From contig CAVSNU010000003.1 of NCBI GenBank assembly GCA_963729445.1, forward strand, positions 1,178,001-1,242,000: 64,000 nt of DNA, in the 5' to 3' direction. Position numbers and translations under genes: made by a program. Each line of letters begins with the position of its first letter. Position 1 is the first letter of the stretch. The notes below the pieces were generated by a model. That model made no database searches. It worked only from the letters and a program-made list of their open reading frames with translations, and had not been told where the DNA came from. The DNA comes from JACCZH01 sp963729445 (lineage in GTDB: Bacteria > Chloroflexota > Chloroflexia > Thermomicrobiales > CFX8). This document shows, piece by piece, positions 63,932 through 64,000 of the stretch.

Positions 63932-64000
63932 TCACCGACCTCGCGCAGAACGCGGCCTCCAGTCGTTACGGTGCAGCACCGCGACCATCCCGGCCGCCAT
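63932..64000 (-). CDS. C-terminal end of an upstream gene (partial)
   Basis: A minus-strand frame enters from the right edge and ends MAAGMVAVLHRNDWRPRSAR then GR-stop, one base before GTG 63930. The tight spacing suggests translational coupling with the SDR gene. Too little is visible to name it. Confidence 0.35.
   Translation of the reverse strand: MAAGMVAVLHRNDWRPRSARGR

Overview
The window looks like chromosomal DNA of a high-GC, didermless-type Chloroflexota bacterium, most likely of the Thermomicrobia/Sphaerobacter neighbourhood. This is an inference from the mix of many GTG and TTG starts with clear Shine-Dalgarno sequences, an F420-type LLM oxidoreductase, DUF4012 and TIGR02587/TIGR02588 proteins, and lipoproteins with low-complexity Thr/Pro/Asp linkers. 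No rRNA, tRNA, CRISPR array, phage or complete insertion sequence was seen.

Layout. 1-3.7 kb: the start of an HD-type (p)ppGpp hydrolase-like gene, a lipoprotein, and a ureABC-like operon whose alpha subunit has lost several hallmark urease residues and which has no accessory genes here. 3.7-6.6 kb (minus): small stress/envelope-type proteins (DUF3309, PRC-barrel, CBS-PRC) and a two-gene lipoprotein plus small-protein cassette. 7.3-10.1 kb: an ABC-2 exporter and an ACMSD-type amidohydrolase. 10.1-14.0 kb: an HTH protein, a tail-anchored protein, the TIGR02587/TIGR02588 pair, and a second copy of the lipoprotein plus small-protein cassette. 14.7-18.0 kb: an atypical LuxR-type response regulator without its phosphoacceptor Asp, a DUF2188 protein, an F420-type oxidoreductase and an AI-2E-family permease. 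18.0-18.8 kb is a nest of dispersed inverted repeats. 18.8-26.1 kb (minus) holds two very large secreted paralogs with a shared N-terminal scaffold and different C-terminal ends.

27.5-37.4 kb and 47.5-63.9 kb form a split exopolysaccharide (EPS)/surface glycan region: DUF4012, initiating sugar transferase, WecG-type transferase, GDP-mannose 3,5-epimerase-like enzyme, CpsB-type phosphatase, BY-kinase, Tat-exported beta-helix proteins, a WbpB/WbpD/WbpE-like trio, glycosyltransferases, an O-antigen-ligase-like polymerase, a deacetylase, two FemAB/GNAT-like proteins, two tandem flippases and a UDP-glucuronate decarboxylase-like enzyme. The most notable regulatory signal is at 29722-29830: a leader RNA that resembles the class II cyclic-di-GMP riboswitch, overlapping an intrinsic terminator just before the first EPS gene. 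That arrangement would link EPS production to c-di-GMP.

37.9-45.8 kb interrupts the glycan region with a catabolic-looking operon: GntR regulator, class III aminotransferase, peptide-type ABC transporter, PyrR-like phosphoribosyltransferase and an M20 carbamoylase/allantoate-hydrolase-type amidase. Taken together these suggest uptake and breakdown of an N-carbamoyl or pyrimidine-derived compound.

Six places show a reading frame interrupted by what looks like one extra base (the two large secreted paralogs, the second beta-helix gene, the polymerase). They may be sequencing or assembly errors or real decay, and they limit confidence in those genes.
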